Below are positions 53,409 to 63,781 of a stretch of DNA of 64,000 bases, piece after piece; position 1 is the stretch's first letter; every line of letters begins with the position of its first letter. Where the stretch lies: assembly GCF_014652635.1 (NCBI RefSeq), contig NZ_BMZE01000001.1:549293-613292 (forward strand), given 5' to 3'. Source of the DNA: Devosia pacifica (GTDB lineage Bacteria; Pseudomonadota; Alphaproteobacteria; Rhizobiales; Devosiaceae). Under the pieces are notes generated by a model. It saw nothing but the letters and a program-made list of their open reading frames with translations. It was not told where the DNA came from and searched no databases. Both the position numbers and the translations under genes were made by a program.

Positions 53409-53500
53409 GATGCACCTCCTGTGCGATGCGATACAAACGCCGTCATCGCCGCATCGTTCCTGCGCCTCGGCGCACCGCCCAGATACCTGTTGAATAGCTC

Positions 53501-54190
53501 ATGCCCCAGCGTCCGCCGCCGTCAGATCCGCTGCCAACACTGCTCGATTATCATCCCCCGACCGAGCCCGATCTGGTGGTGATCCACGAGGACAACGACA
53601 TCCTCATTTTCGATAAGCCCAGTGGTCTATTGAGTGTGCCGGGACGGCATCCGTCGCTGTGGGACAGCATCCGACACCGCGCACGCAAGCGCTGGCCCAC
53701 GGCAGAGATGGTTCACAGGCTCGATAAGGACACATCAGGCCTGATACTGATGGCGCTCAACAAGCCGGCGCATGCGAAACTTGGGATGCAGTTCGAGAAG
53801 CGTTCGACCCGCAAGAGCTACGTGGCGCGGGTCGACGGCGTCCTCACAGACGATGAAGGTCTCGTTGATCTGCCCCTGATGACGGATTGGGACAACAAGC
53901 CACGCCAGCGCGTGGATTTCGAGAATGGCCGCGAGGCGCGCACGCAATGGTCGGTTATCGATCGCGAGGAAATTGCGACGCGCCTTCGCTTGGTGCCGCT
54001 CACCGGTCGCACGCACCAGTTGAGGGTTCACATGAAGGCAATCGGCCATGTGATTCTGGGAGATGCGTTTTATGCTGAAGGTAACGCGCTTGCCGCAGCG
54101 GACCGCCTGCAACTGCATGCGGAAGAACTCGGTTTCGTACACCCCACGACTGGTGAGGACTGCACCTTCGTCGTGAAGGCGCCATTCTGA
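53501..54190 (+). CDS. RluA-family pseudouridine synthase
   Basis: A 229-residue pseudouridine synthase. The catalytic aspartate lies in the MVHRLDKDTSGLILMALNKPAH motif (~69-90), FDKPSGLLSVPGR precedes it, and GRTHQLRVHM is the conserved motif III. There is no S4 domain, so it resembles RluA, which modifies 23S rRNA and tRNA. No strong ribosome binding site is visible. Confidence 0.93.
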   Translation: MPQRPPPSDPLPTLLDYHPPTEPDLVVIHEDNDILIFDKPSGLLSVPGRHPSLWDSIRHRARKRWPTAEMVHRLDKDTSGLILMALNKPAHAKLGMQFEKRSTRKSYVARVDGVLTDDEGLVDLPLMTDWDNKPRQRVDFENGREARTQWSVIDREEIATRLRLVPLTGRTHQLRVHMKAIGHVILGDAFYAEGNALAAADRLQLHAEELGFVHPTTGEDCTFVVKAPF

Positions 54191-54204
54191 GGATCAGCTT
54201 CACC

Positions 54205-54495
54205 TTACACCGGCGCGGGGCCGACATAACGCACCGAGATCTTGTGAAAGAGATGCCCGTCTTTCATCGTGGCAAGCCAACGCCAGAATTCGTCTTTATC
54301 AGCAAACCCGGCGCGCCGGGCTTCCTCTTCAGTCACGGCTTCGGGCGTCGTTTCGTCCATGGCTTCGATGGCCAGCAAGCCCACCTTGGTCTTCAGTGTT
54401 CCGCCCGCTTTCACACTTGGGCGCTTCCAGCGTCGAAACACCAGGTCGACCTCCCCGGCCTTGATCTTCTCCAGCAGGTCACGCTTCAGCAGCAT
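54205..54495 (-). CDS. Probable ASCH/PUA-like domain protein, hypothetical
   Basis: A 96-residue protein starting MLLKRDLLEKIKAGEVDLVFRRWKRPSVKAGG, which resembles the opening of ASCH/PUA-like RNA-binding beta barrels: a helix then a strand with GxxxxxxRRW. A helical insertion (VTEEEARRAGFADKDEFWRWL) and the C-terminal strand HLFHKISVRYVGP follow. The assignment is by fold pattern only. It converges on the RluA-type gene. Confidence 0.65.
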   Translation of the reverse strand: MLLKRDLLEKIKAGEVDLVFRRWKRPSVKAGGTLKTKVGLLAIEAMDETTPEAVTEEEARRAGFADKDEFWRWLATMKDGHLFHKISVRYVGPAPV

Positions 54496-54565
54496 GGCTT
54501 ATCCCCGTAGTTGGGCAATGTGAAGATTGTCACCGAGGTGCGCTTATGACAAACACACGCTCATT

Positions 54566-54648
54566 GCGGGCGTGGTGGAATGGTAGACACAAGGGACTTA
54601 AAATCCCTGGCCTATGGCATGCGGGTTCGAGTCCCGCCGCCCGTACCA
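54566..54648 (+). tRNA. tRNA-Leu (TAA)
   Basis: GCGGGCG pairs with CGCCCGT in the acceptor stem. The anticodon loop CTTAAAA gives anticodon TAA, a long variable arm is present, GTTCGAGTC marks the T-arm, and CCA is encoded at the 3' end (83 nt). It ends 8 bases from the gpt stop on the other strand. Confidence 0.96.
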
Positions 54649-54656
54649 CCAGGTGA

Positions 54657-55151
54657 TCAGTCGGTTCCACCGGAGATCGGTGCCGCATAGGCCACGTCGA
54701 GGTCCCAGGGGAAGAAGATCCAGGTGTCTTGGCTCACTTCGGTGATAAAGGTGTCGACCATCTCTCGGCCTTTGGGCTTGGCATAGACAGTCGCGAAGTG
54801 CGCGCCCGGAAGCATGTCGCGCACGGCGCGCGCCGTGGCACCGGTATCCACCAGATCATCGACGATGAGCACGCGGCCACCATTGGCTGCAACATCGAGC
54901 ACCGGCTTGCTGATTTGCTTCAGCACCTGCACCTGGCCTTGTGCCTGATGGTCATAGGATTTTACCGCGACTGTCTCAACGACCCGAATGTTCAGTTCGC
55001 GAGCAACGATGGCAGCAGGCACAAGACCGCCGCGGGCAATCGCCACGACGGCGTCAAAACCACCCTGCCCCATCAGCCGCCACGCGAGGGCACGGCTATC
55101 GCGGTGGAACTGATCCCAACTGACGGGGAATGACTTCTGGTTGTCGCTCAA
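54657..55151 (-). CDS. gpt: Xanthine(-guanine) phosphoribosyltransferase
   Basis: A 164-residue purine salvage enzyme. [19 protein letters not shown] opens it, and the PRPP-binding loop is [21 protein letters not shown] (~95-115). [22 protein letters not shown] is the PPi loop. It converts guanine and xanthine to nucleotides with PRPP. The start is the TTG at 55151, because GGAG lies 9 bases upstream and this gives the usual family length; longer upstream frames overlap the CinA-N gene. Confidence 0.92.
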   Translation of the reverse strand: MSDNQKSFPVSWDQFHRDSRALAWRLMGQGGFDAVVAIARGGLVPAAIVARELNIRVVETVAVKSYDHQAQGQVQVLKQISKPVLDVAANGGRVLIVDDLVDTGATARAVRDMLPGAHFATVYAKPKGREMVDTFITEVSQDTWIFFPWDLDVAYAAPISGGTD

Positions 55152-55209
55152 CTCGCTTGTCTCCGTATTGACGCGGCGGCAGCCTCTAGGATCATGTTGT
55201 GGGCGCCCG

Positions 55210-55986
55210 CTACTGTTGTTCGGTCGGAAGTTCGACGCCCGCTTTGGCATGAGCATCTGACACCATGGCCCGCACCCGCTCCGCAGCGAGGTGCAGGCGC
55301 TCCTCGTCGGCGGACCGTAGCACGAGTTCGGTCATCACGCGATCCGCGCCCATCTGCGGATAGCTGCCCATCTTCACGTCGGGAAACTCCTGCTGCAGAA
55401 GGCCAAGCGGCCCGCCAACAGTCCCTTCGCCGACATAGGCCTTGATCGCGACAGACATGACCTTGCGTCCGCCCTTGAGCGTTGGCGCCAGCGCTTCCAG
55501 CATCGCCTTCATGATCACCGGCACGCCGGCCATGACGTGAACGTTCTCGATCCGGAAGCCGGGTGCAGCGCTGACCGAATTCACGATGAGGTCGGCCCCT
55601 TCCGGAATCCGGGCCATGCGCAGCCGCGCCTCCGTCACCTCCGTCCCCGTCTTGCGCCAGCGCGATTCCAGCATCTCGCGAGCTTCAGGGTTGATCGGCA
55701 GCGCCACCTGAAAGGCGGCAGCGACGGCATCGGCTGTAATGTCATCGTGGGTAGGACCGATACCGCCTGTGGTGAAGACATAGGTGTAGCGCGCGCGCAA
55801 CGTGTTCACCGCTTCGACGATAGCGTCGACCTCATCTGACACCACACGTACTTCCTTGAGTTCGATGCCGAGATCGGTGCAAAACTCTGCGGTTGTTGCG
55901 ATGTTGATGTCCTTGGTGCGCCCGGAGAGAATTTCGTCGCCGATTACCACCATGCCGGCGGTCACAATTCCCTGGTCGTCCTGCAT
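55210..55986 (-). CDS. CinA-N/MoaB-like molybdopterin-binding protein
   Basis: A 258-residue protein with the molybdopterin-binding (MoCF) fold of CinA N-terminal domains: [22 protein letters not shown] at the start, [22 protein letters not shown], and [35 protein letters not shown]. It lacks the C-terminal nicotinamide mononucleotide deamidase domain of full CinA, a common short form in Rhizobiales. The start is the ATG at 55986, with AGAGGA upstream. Divergent from map. Function not established. Confidence 0.9.
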   Translation of the reverse strand: MQDDQGIVTAGMVVIGDEILSGRTKDINIATTAEFCTDLGIELKEVRVVSDEVDAIVEAVNTLRARYTYVFTTGGIGPTHDDITADAVAAAFQVALPINPEAREMLESRWRKTGTEVTEARLRMARIPEGADLIVNSVSAAPGFRIENVHVMAGVPVIMKAMLEALAPTLKGGRKVMSVAIKAYVGEGTVGGPLGLLQQEFPDVKMGSYPQMGADRVMTELVLRSADEERLHLAAERVRAMVSDAHAKAGVELPTEQQ

Positions 55987-56141
55987 ATGCTTGTCCTCTC
56001 GCTTGCTGCATGCCATGCCCCGCAGCAGGGGAAAAATCAAGGGAGAGCGAAGCCTTTGCCCCAACCGCGCTCACCTCTTCCCTTGCTCGGCTGCAGACAT
56101 TACGTTGCAGAGGGGTTACTTCAGCCCAAAGCGGAGATCCG

Positions 56142-56972
56142 ATGACTACCTATACCGACGCCCGCAACAAGTCCCGCCGCACTCCCGGCGTGATACCTCT
56201 TCATGGCGAAGCGGGCTTCGAAGGCATGCGCCGCGCCGGCAGGCTGACTGCAGAAGCACTCGACATGCTGGTGGACTATGCACAGCCAGGCGTATCAACG
56301 CTCAAGCTGGATCAGCTTGCCTATGAGTTCGCCCGGGACAACGGTGCCGTGCCGGCAACTCTTTTCTACAAAGGCTACCGGCATTCGACCTGCATATCGA
56401 TCAACCACGTTGTCTGCCACGGCATACCCGACGACCGGCCGCTGCGTGAAGGTGACATCGCCAATATCGATCTCACCCTCGTTCTCGATGGTTGGCACGG
56501 CGACTCGAGCCGTATGTACCCGATCGGCGAGATTTCTCGCAAAGCCGAACGGCTGATCGAAGTGACCTATGAAAGCCTTGCTCGCGGCATCGACGCTGCC
56601 CGTGCCGGCCACACCACCGGCGACATCGGGGCTGCCATTCAGGCCTATGCGGAGGGCGAGCGGACGAGCGTTGTGCGGGATTTCGTCGGCCACGGTGTAG
56701 GTCAGCTGTTTCACGACGAGCCGAACATCATGCATTTCGGCACACCGGGGATGGGGCCGGAGCTGAAGCCCGGCATGATCTTCACCATTGAGCCAATGAT
56801 CAACCTCGGCAAGCCGCACGTGAAGATCCTGGCGGATGGCTGGACAGCGGTAACGCGCGACCGGACTTTGTCCGCGCAGTGCGAACACACGATCGGAATT
56901 ACCGAGACCGGGTGCGAGGTGTTCACCGCCTCGCCTGCCAACCTGTTCAATCCTCTCGTTGCGCGGCGCTGA
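56142..56972 (+). CDS. map: Type I methionine aminopeptidase
   Basis: A 276-residue enzyme removing the initiator methionine. All five metal ligands are identifiable: Asp in IDLTLVL, Asp in HGDSSRMY, His in [11 protein letters not shown], Glu in TIEPMINLG and Glu in [11 protein letters not shown]. The start ATG at 56142 has GGAG 5 bases upstream. radC follows at once with a GTG 2 bases after the stop. Confidence 0.97.
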   Translation: MTTYTDARNKSRRTPGVIPLHGEAGFEGMRRAGRLTAEALDMLVDYAQPGVSTLKLDQLAYEFARDNGAVPATLFYKGYRHSTCISINHVVCHGIPDDRPLREGDIANIDLTLVLDGWHGDSSRMYPIGEISRKAERLIEVTYESLARGIDAARAGHTTGDIGAAIQAYAEGERTSVVRDFVGHGVGQLFHDEPNIMHFGTPGMGPELKPGMIFTIEPMINLGKPHVKILADGWTAVTRDRTLSAQCEHTIGITETGCEVFTASPANLFNPLVARR

Positions 56973-56974
56973 CC

Positions 56975-57694
56975 GTGCACTCGGGCGGCAGTGAGAAAGG
57001 CAAGGGTCTTTCCGAAGCGCTCCCGCACTACACCGGGCACAGGGAACGTGCACGCCAGCGCTTTATCGAAATCGGCGGGGAGTCTCTCAAGGACTATGAG
57101 CTGTTGGAGTTGATGCTGCACATCATCATTCCGCAAAAAGATACAAAGCCTCTGGCAAAGGAACTCCTGAGCCGGTTCGGCTCGTTCTCAGAAGTGCTCG
57201 GCGCTCCCAGACAGCGACTGGCGGAGATCAAGGGTCTTGGTCAGACGACCATCACGCACATCAAGGTCATACAGGCCGTTGGCCAACGCTACAGCCGCGA
57301 CCAGATCGTACGCGATCGGCCAATTCTCGGTTCATGGACACAATTGATCGAGTACTGTCGCGCGCAGATGGCATACGAATCCATCGAGCAGTTTCGCATT
57401 CTGTTTCTCGACAAGAAAAACCTGCTGATTGCCGACGAGGTCCAGCAAACCGGTACGGTGGACCACACGCCCGTATACACACGCGAGGTGATTAAGCGCG
57501 CGCTGGAACTGTCGGCGACGGCGCTGATACTGGTTCACAATCATCCTTCAGGCGATCCCCAACCCTCTGCGGCAGACGTGCGAATGACGCGCGAGATCGC
57601 CGATATCGCGCAATCCATGGGGATCACGCTGCACGACCATCTGGTCATCGGCAAATCCGGTCACACATCCCTGCGCAGCCTCAAGCTGATCTAG
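56975..57694 (+). CDS. radC: RadC/JAMM domain DNA repair protein family
   Basis: A 239-residue RadC. An N-terminal helix-hairpin-helix region ([21 protein letters not shown], ~75-95) precedes the JAB1/MPN+ metalloprotease-like domain with the signature [18 protein letters not shown] (~190). No strong ribosome binding site precedes the GTG at 56975, but its position right after the map stop suggests coupling. The role of RadC in DNA repair is unsettled. It converges on the next gene with a 4-base overlap. Confidence 0.92.
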   Translation: MHSGGSEKGKGLSEALPHYTGHRERARQRFIEIGGESLKDYELLELMLHIIIPQKDTKPLAKELLSRFGSFSEVLGAPRQRLAEIKGLGQTTITHIKVIQAVGQRYSRDQIVRDRPILGSWTQLIEYCRAQMAYESIEQFRILFLDKKNLLIADEVQQTGTVDHTPVYTREVIKRALELSATALILVHNHPSGDPQPSAADVRMTREIADIAQSMGITLHDHLVIGKSGHTSLRSLKLI

Positions 57695-58932
57695 CGAACG
57701 CCGGAGGGTCTTTCTGCACCCTGCAGCTTCTGGGCAAACTTGCGGCGCATATCAAGAAGCCATCGTGCAGACTTGGCCCTGGCCCTCAGCGCATGCAGCA
57801 GCTGGTGGGCGCGGCCGTGCAGATGGCCCAGTGGTGTCAGTGGCACGTAATGATGATAAAGCGGCATCTGGACATTGCACCAGTGACGCTTCTCGTCGGT
57901 GAGGCCTGCGCCCATATCAAAGAGCCGATAGCCATCATCGAAGATCGACTGCATCACGCGTAGCAGACATTGCTTGCCCGGTGACCCCGCCTGAATGGCT
58001 GGATCTTCGCTCATCGAGGAGATCAGGCAGAACATCCTCTCGCCCTCAACGATATTGTACCGTGTCGCAACAATTCGTCCCTCAAGCCGGAGGACATGCA
58101 GAACGACCTCAACGCCGGAGTCGAAAGAGAGCATGTCGCGGTATAGGTCCCGAATGCCTTTGGTTTGGAACGGGTTACGCACACCCATCGCCCGAAACCG
58201 TACCGCCCTCTGCTCGAACATTGTGTTGATGACGTCATCGACATCGTCACCATTGCGCAAGACTTCGAACTGCACCTCGCCGAGCGCGCTGAGCTTATCT
58301 CCCTGCTGGCGATCATGCTTGCGCCGGGAGCGACCGCGCTGGGTCTTGTCACACTCTTCCCAGCTCTCGAACTGCGCCCGATAGAGCGTGTCGACCGGAA
58401 TGCGGGTTCCGATGCCGCCTAGGCACATCAACGGATCCCCCGACTCGCACGGCACACTGCGAAGCACTGCAATGTCCGCGCCTTTCAATGCGCCGAACAC
58501 GTCCCGCCAGAAGGCCTGTCGTTCCGGCTCGCTCAACTGCTTTAATGCTGCGCCGACTACCGGGCCGTTGCATCCCACGTGCGCACCCGGAAAAAACGAG
58601 AGCACGCGGATACCGTACCGCCACCTGATGTGAAGCGCCAACAAAGCGGCAGGCCGACAGCCAATGTAGGCCACGGCGTAAAGCTGCGAGTTGGCAGGGA
58701 TCTGCTGATGCTTAATCCACTCTCGTGTGAACCCGAAGGACTGCCCTGGAGAATTTTGAGCAGCCTCTGACGCCAATTGCGACCAGACGCCCTGAACTGA
58801 ATTCAGATCGTGGTGTAGCTCAACACGAATCTTACGACCTGCGTTGAGTTCATGCGCAGTACGAACGTAGCGATCCTCCAACACGGACGTGTCGTGCTCT
58901 TCAATGTCGCCCCGTGCTGTGGCCAAAGCCAT
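57691..58932 (-). CDS. GNAT-fold protein, FemAB/BcsL (CelD)-like
   Basis: A 413-residue protein of the double-GNAT CelD/BcsL type found with cellulose or exopolysaccharide genes. It includes [12 protein letters not shown] (~65), [26 protein letters not shown] (~120), the basic [13 protein letters not shown] stretch (~200) and the C-terminal acyl-CoA-like half with [16 protein letters not shown] and VARYN-like strands. The start is the ATG at 58932, with GGGGG upstream; a TTG 11 codons earlier is ignored. No polysaccharide genes are nearby, so the role is uncertain. Confidence 0.82.
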   Translation of the reverse strand: MALATARGDIEEHDTSVLEDRYVRTAHELNAGRKIRVELHHDLNSVQGVWSQLASEAAQNSPGQSFGFTREWIKHQQIPANSQLYAVAYIGCRPAALLALHIRWRYGIRVLSFFPGAHVGCNGPVVGAALKQLSEPERQAFWRDVFGALKGADIAVLRSVPCESGDPLMCLGGIGTRIPVDTLYRAQFESWEECDKTQRGRSRRKHDRQQGDKLSALGEVQFEVLRNGDDVDDVINTMFEQRAVRFRAMGVRNPFQTKGIRDLYRDMLSFDSGVEVVLHVLRLEGRIVATRYNIVEGERMFCLISSMSEDPAIQAGSPGKQCLLRVMQSIFDDGYRLFDMGAGLTDEKRHWCNVQMPLYHHYVPLTPLGHLHGRAHQLLHALRARAKSARWLLDMRRKFAQKLQGAERPSGVR

Positions 58933-59021
58933 GTCGCCCCCGTCTTTCCAGCGAATATGCGCCAAATATCCAACGGCATCAAAACATTCGCCTGCGAAAG
59001 GTTAAGGGCGAATGGCGCTGA

Positions 59022-59756
59022 TCAGCCAAACTGGCTAAGCACCGGAAACGTCTCCAGAAACCAGAAGGACAATCGGGTGAACTGACCAGTCAGGAACAGT
59101 ACGCCTGTCACGACCAGAAACGCGCCCATGACTTTCTCCACCACGCCGAGATGGCGCCGGAAGCCGTTAAAAAACGCCAGGAACGGGCCGATCGCGAGGC
59201 CTGCAAGCAGAAATGGCACCCCGAGGCCGAGGGAATAGAGGCCCAGAAGCGCTGCCCCTTCCAGCGCCGTATCACGGCTCGCGGCTACGGACAGAATGGC
59301 AGCAAGGATTGGACCGATGCAGGGCGTCCAGCCTATGGCGAAGGCGAGCCCCAGAAGAAAGCCACCAACCGGACCACTTGCCGCGGTCGGCCCATTGTGC
59401 CGCACCTGTCGGTCGAGCAATGCCAGGCGGTAGACGCCGAGAAAGTGCAGCCCCATCGCGATGATCACCAGCCCGGCGATCGGCGTGAGGATTGGCAACG
59501 CTTGCCGGAACACTTGCCCGAACGCTGTCGCGGTCGCGCCGAGCGTAACAAAAATGACGGAGAACCCAAGAATGAAGAACAACGACGTCCCGACCACACG
59601 ACGCTGCAGGGCGCCGGTGCGCAGTTCGCCATCGCGCAACTGCTCGAAACTGGCGCCGCTCATATAGGTCAGATAGGGCGGCACGAGCGGTAGAACGCAC
59701 GGGCTCAGAAAGCTCAATATGCCGGCCCCGAAGACGATTGGCAGGGAAAATTCCAA
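59022..59756 (-). CDS. ccdA: Cytochrome c biogenesis protein CcdA (thiol-disulfide reductant transporter)
   Basis: A 244-residue inner-membrane protein with six predicted helices. The redox cysteines lie in FLSPCVLPLVPPY (helix 1) and GWTPCIGPIL (helix 4). It carries reducing power from thioredoxin to periplasmic apocytochrome-maturation thiol proteins. The start is the TTG at 59756, supported by GGAGG at a 6-base spacing. It is divergent from rpe. Confidence 0.93.
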   Translation of the reverse strand: MEFSLPIVFGAGILSFLSPCVLPLVPPYLTYMSGASFEQLRDGELRTGALQRRVVGTSLFFILGFSVIFVTLGATATAFGQVFRQALPILTPIAGLVIIAMGLHFLGVYRLALLDRQVRHNGPTAASGPVGGFLLGLAFAIGWTPCIGPILAAILSVAASRDTALEGAALLGLYSLGLGVPFLLAGLAIGPFLAFFNGFRRHLGVVEKVMGAFLVVTGVLFLTGQFTRLSFWFLETFPVLSQFG

Positions 59757-59901
59757 GTCGCACCTCCGCGTACGTCCCTGTTAAGCGTCATGTACGCCGT
59801 CGGCAATGCGCTTTCGCGACGCAGCACCCGCCAAGCTTGCCGCCGGCTTGGCGAGAGGCTAAGGCAGGCACGAAGCGCTACGCGAAACGAGGACACAGAT
59901 C

Positions 59902-60582
59902 ATGACATCGAGACCGGTTCGCATCGCGCCATCCATATTGGCGGCAGATTTCACCAAGCTGGGCGCGGAAGTCGAGGCCGTCGATAAGGCCGGCGCCGAC
60001 TATATCCACGTGGACATCATGGACGGACACTTCGTTCCGAATATCAGTTTTGGCCCTGTTGTTCTCAATGCAATACGCGCGCGCACCGAGAAAACGCTGG
60101 ATGTCCACCTGATGATCGCGCCGGTGGACCGCTACATCGCTGATTTCGCCGATGCCGGCGCCGATATCATCACCGTACACGCTGAAGCCGGCCCTCACCT
60201 GCACCGATCGATCCAGGCGGTCCGGGCGCACGGCAAGAAAGCAGGCGTTTCCATCAACCCCGCAACACCTGTGTCTGTACTCGAGCACGTGATTGATGAC
60301 GTGGACTTGATCCTGATCATGTCGGTCAACCCAGGGTTTGGCGGACAATCATTTATCCCGGCCGCTCTCGACAAGCTGCGCCAGGCGCGTCAGCTGATCG
60401 GCAACCGCCCGATCGACCTCGAGGTGGATGGGGGCATCAGTGCAGACAATGCACGCGAAGTCGCCGATGCGGGCGCCAACGTCTTCGTCGCCGGTTCGTC
60501 GATCTTCAAAGGCAACGATCCCGATACCTACGCCAGCCGCATCGAACAGATCCGCACCAACGCCACCAGCCGCATCGCCTGA
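59902..60582 (+). CDS. rpe: Ribulose-phosphate 3-epimerase
   Basis: A 226-residue TIM-barrel enzyme interconverting ribulose-5-P and xylulose-5-[15 protein letters not shown] opens it, [19 protein letters not shown] carries a metal His and Asp, [13 protein letters not shown] another His, and [10 protein letters not shown] and [11 protein letters not shown] the phosphate and final Asp. GAGGA precedes the ATG. It is followed by purB after 25 bases. Confidence 0.97.
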   Translation: MTSRPVRIAPSILAADFTKLGAEVEAVDKAGADYIHVDIMDGHFVPNISFGPVVLNAIRARTEKTLDVHLMIAPVDRYIADFADAGADIITVHAEAGPHLHRSIQAVRAHGKKAGVSINPATPVSVLEHVIDDVDLILIMSVNPGFGGQSFIPAALDKLRQARQLIGNRPIDLEVDGGISADNAREVADAGANVFVAGSSIFKGNDPDTYASRIEQIRTNATSRIA

Positions 60583-60607
60583 ACGAAAGATAAGGATTCT
60601 ACCGGAG

Positions 60608-61924
60608 ATGATCCCGCGCTACGCCCGTCCCGAAATGGTCGCCATCTGGTCTGCCGAGAGCAAGTACCGCATCTGGTTCGAGATCGAAGCACACGCGACG
60701 GACGCCCTTGCCGGGCTCGGCATCGTTCCGAAGGAAGCGGCACAGACAATCTGGGAGAAAGGTGGTTCCGCCAGTTTTGATGTGGAGCGTATCGACGAGA
60801 TCGAGCGGACCACCAAGCACGATGTCATTGCCTTTCTCACCCACCTTAGTGAGATCGTGGGGCCGGAAGCGCGTTTCGTTCATCAGGGGATGACCTCCTC
60901 GGACGTCCTCGACACCACTCTGTCCGTACAGCTGAGCCGGGCCGCCGATCTGCTCCTTTCTGATATTGATTCGTTGCTCGAGGCGTTGAAGACGCGCGCC
61001 ATGGAGCACAGGAACACCGTCACCATTGGCCGGAGTCACGGGATTCACGCTGAACCCACCACGTTCGGCGTCAAGCTCGCAGAGGCATACGCAGAGTTCG
61101 CGCGGAACCGGGCACGCCTCGCGGCTGCACGTGAGGAAGTCGCCGTCTGCGCCATTTCTGGTGCGGTTGGCACATTCGCGAATATCGATCCATCCGTTGA
61201 GGAGCACGTTGCTGAAAAGCTGGGTCTGCGGCCCGAGCCGGTTTCGACCCAGGTGATCCCGCGCGACCGGCACGCAATGTTCTTCGCTACCCTCGGCGTC
61301 ATTGCCTCGTCGATTGAACGGGTCGCTACCGAGATACGCCACCTGCAGCGGACCGAGGTGCTCGAGGCGGAGGAGTACTTCTCCCCCGGCCAGAAAGGTT
61401 CTTCGGCCATGCCGCACAAGCGCAATCCTGTGCTCACCGAAAACCTCACAGGCTTGGCGCGTCTCGTGCGCGGCATGGTGGCCCCTGCCCTTGAGAACGT
61501 GGCGCTCTGGCACGAGCGCGACATCTCGCACTCCTCCGTCGAACGGATGATTGGCCCCGACGCCACCATAACGCTCGACTTTGCGCTCGCTCGCTTGACC
61601 TCGGTGATCAAGAACCTGCTGGTTTACCCGGAGAACATGCAGCGCAATCTCGACCTGCTTGGCGGCTTGCATAACTCGCAGCGCGTGTTGCTTGCGTTGA
61701 CGCAGGCCGGCTTCTCGCGAGAGGACAGCTATGCGCTGGTCCAGCGCAACGCCATGAAGGTTTGGGAACTACGTGAGGACCGCACCGGCAAGTTCGCTCA
61801 GTTCCTCAAGGAAGACAGCGAAGTGACTCTCTCCGATGAACAAATCGACGCTATGTTTGATGAGGGTTATCATCTCAAGCACGTCGATACGATCTTCTCA
61901 CGAGTTTTCGGAGCCAATGCGTGA
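60608..61924 (+). CDS. purB: Adenylosuccinate lyase
   Basis: A 438-residue fumarase-superfamily enzyme used twice in purine synthesis (SAICAR and adenylosuccinate cleavage). The ATG at 60608 has CGGAG just upstream. Signature GSSAMPHKRNPVLTEN (~290) and the catalytic-His region MTSSDVLDTTLSVQ are intact. Its GTG/TGA overlap with the next gene implies coupling. Confidence 0.97.
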   Translation: MIPRYARPEMVAIWSAESKYRIWFEIEAHATDALAGLGIVPKEAAQTIWEKGGSASFDVERIDEIERTTKHDVIAFLTHLSEIVGPEARFVHQGMTSSDVLDTTLSVQLSRAADLLLSDIDSLLEALKTRAMEHRNTVTIGRSHGIHAEPTTFGVKLAEAYAEFARNRARLAAAREEVAVCAISGAVGTFANIDPSVEEHVAEKLGLRPEPVSTQVIPRDRHAMFFATLGVIASSIERVATEIRHLQRTEVLEAEEYFSPGQKGSSAMPHKRNPVLTENLTGLARLVRGMVAPALENVALWHERDISHSSVERMIGPDATITLDFALARLTSVIKNLLVYPENMQRNLDLLGGLHNSQRVLLALTQAGFSREDSYALVQRNAMKVWELREDRTGKFAQFLKEDSEVTLSDEQIDAMFDEGYHLKHVDTIFSRVFGANA

Positions 61925-62478
61925 AGGTATCGGAAGCCGACATTTTGATTCTGCCAGGCCTCGGCAATAGCGGTCGCGGGCACTGGCAAAGGCGCTGGGC
62001 GGAAAGGCTTTCGTCCGGACAGTTCATCGAACAGAAGAACTGGGACAAGCCGAAGCTCGAGGAGTGGGTGGCCACGATCGAGCGGCATGTCATGATGTCC
62101 ACACGCCCGGTGGTTCTCGTCGCTCATTCGCTGTCGGTATTGGCCGTTGCGCATGCCGCTGCGCGGATGGCTGACACCAAGGTGCGCGGCGCTTTTCTGG
62201 TAGCGGCACCCGACCCTGAGTTGAACTCCAAGGTCGCGCGAACGGCCAGGGCATTCTCACCAGTGCCGCGAGATCCGCTGCCGTTTCCCTCGATGCTTGT
62301 CAGTTCCAGCACCGACAGGTTCTGCTCGCTTGAGCGTGCCGTGGATTTCGCCACTTGCTGGGGCTCGGACTTTCACGACGCGGGCGATGCTGGACACATC
62401 GATGAAGAATCGGGCCACGGTCCGTGGCCCGAAGGTTTGCTGATGTTTACCCGGTTGATGCAGAGACTGCGGGCCTAG
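61921..62478 (+). CDS. RBBP9/YdeN family alpha/beta hydrolase
   Basis: A 185-residue small serine hydrolase. LILPGLGNSGRGHWQRRW opens the fold. VLVAHSLSVLAV carries the nucleophile Ser (GHS/AHS type), with SSSTDRFC and DAGHIDEESGHGPWPEG supplying the acid and base. The GTG start overlaps the purB stop (GTGA). This hydrolase commonly sits between purB and the zeta gene in Rhizobiales. Substrate unknown. Confidence 0.9.
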   Translation: MKVSEADILILPGLGNSGRGHWQRRWAERLSSGQFIEQKNWDKPKLEEWVATIERHVMMSTRPVVLVAHSLSVLAVAHAAARMADTKVRGAFLVAAPDPELNSKVARTARAFSPVPRDPLPFPSMLVSSSTDRFCSLERAVDFATCWGSDFHDAGDAGHIDEESGHGPWPEGLLMFTRLMQRLRA

Positions 62479-62798
62479 CCTTCGGCCAGCACCTGTTCCT
62501 GCGCCTGGGTCACCAGCTGGGCCATCTTCTGGCGGATCGTCTCGTCGCTTACGTCGACATTCTTGGCCTTGAGGTCACCGCTGACCTTGCGGAAAACGTC
62601 TTCTTCGCCGGCCTCTTCAAAATCTGATGCTACCACTTGGGCAGCGTAGGCTTTGGCCTCCTGGCCTTCGAGCCCCATAAGTTCAGCGGCCCAGATTCCC
62701 AACAGCTTGTTGCGCCGCGCCTCTGCCTTGAATCGGAGTTCAGCATCATGGGCAAACTTGGCCTCATGGCTCTTGCGACGATCATCGAAACTGGACAT
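62475..62798 (-). CDS. F1Fo ATP synthase inhibitor zeta subunit (DUF1476)
   Basis: A 107-residue helical protein with the DUF1476/ATPase-inhibitor zeta pattern: SFDDRRKSHEAKFAHDAELRFKAEARRNKLLG (~2-33), LMGLEG and the C-terminal helix with VTQAQEQVLAEG. In Paracoccus denitrificans the zeta subunit blocks ATP hydrolysis by F1. GGGAG precedes the ATG. It is divergent from purC and overlaps the hydrolase gene by 4 bases. Confidence 0.92.
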   Translation of the reverse strand: MSSFDDRRKSHEAKFAHDAELRFKAEARRNKLLGIWAAELMGLEGQEAKAYAAQVVASDFEEAGEEDVFRKVSGDLKAKNVDVSDETIRQKMAQLVTQAQEQVLAEG

Positions 62799-63007
62799 GG
62801 CTTCTCCCGAAAATTGCCCTGGTGATCACCCTACCGAGATAGTCACGCAATCACGCTCCTGCAACGGCGTTGTGGCGGCCATCGTGCCGATTCCTCCGGG
62901 GAGGAAGCATTCGCGACGAGCGAAAGGGCTTGCAAGTTTGCCCTTTTCTGGCGCATGAAGCGGCCCGATTGCAACCATCTCCCTTATCGACAAGCGGCAG
63001 GACCAGA

Positions 63008-63772
63008 ATGAATCGTCGGCGCAGAATCTATGAGGGCAAGGCCAAGATCCTGTTCGAGGGTCCTGAGCCCGGTACTCTGGTTCAGTATTTCAAGGACGAC
63101 GCGACTGCTGGCAATGGCGCCAAGCATGAAGTCATGGACGGCAAGGGCGTACTCAATAACCGCATTTCCGAGTTCGTCTTCAGCAAGCTGAATGCCCTCG
63201 GCATCCCCACGCATTTCATTCGTCGAATCAATATGCGCGAGCAGCTGATCAAGGAAGTGGAAATCATTCCGCTTGAGATCATTGTGCGCAACGTTGCCGC
63301 TGGCTCTCTCGTCAAGCGGCTTGGCCTTGAGCCTGGGACCCAGCTTCCCCGCTCGATCATCGAGTTCTGCTACAAGGATGACGCTCTGGGCGACCCGATG
63401 GTCTCGGAAGAGCACATCACAGCGTTCGGTTGGGCGACGCCTCAGGAACTTGACGACATCATGTCGCTGGCTATCCGCGTCAACGATTTCCTTTCCGGCC
63501 TTTTCATGGGTGTCGGGATCCAGCTCGTAGACTTCAAGATCGAAGTTGGTCGGCTCTATGAAGGCGACCTCATGCGCATTGTTCTCGCCGACGAGATCTC
63601 CCCCGACAGCTGTCGGCTCTGGGACACCAAGACCCGCAACAAGTTGGACAAGGACCGCTTCCGTGAAGACCTCGGCGGCGTGGTCGATGCTTACCGTGAG
63701 GTCGCGCAGCGGCTTGGTATCCTGGTGGAAGCCGAGAACGCCCTCACTACCGGCCCGCGGCTCGTTCAGTAA
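63008..63772 (+). CDS. purC: Phosphoribosylaminoimidazole-succinocarboxamide synthase
   Basis: A 254-residue SAICAR synthase. [16 protein letters not shown] opens it, [19 protein letters not shown] carries the conserved phosphate/ATP segment, and [10 protein letters not shown] and [14 protein letters not shown] are the two family signatures. The start is the ATG at 63008 after CAGGA. It begins the purC-purS-purQ-purL type cluster, which runs on past the window edge. Confidence 0.97.
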   Translation: MNRRRRIYEGKAKILFEGPEPGTLVQYFKDDATAGNGAKHEVMDGKGVLNNRISEFVFSKLNALGIPTHFIRRINMREQLIKEVEIIPLEIIVRNVAAGSLVKRLGLEPGTQLPRSIIEFCYKDDALGDPMVSEEHITAFGWATPQELDDIMSLAIRVNDFLSGLFMGVGIQLVDFKIEVGRLYEGDLMRIVLADEISPDSCRLWDTKTRNKLDKDRFREDLGGVVDAYREVAQRLGILVEAENALTTGPRLVQ

Positions 63773-63781
63773 GGAAAGCTC

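Noticed and set aside
60599..61672. A 357-codon antisense frame across purB
   Set aside because: It mirrors purB codons exactly, and no ribosome binding site or domain is seen.
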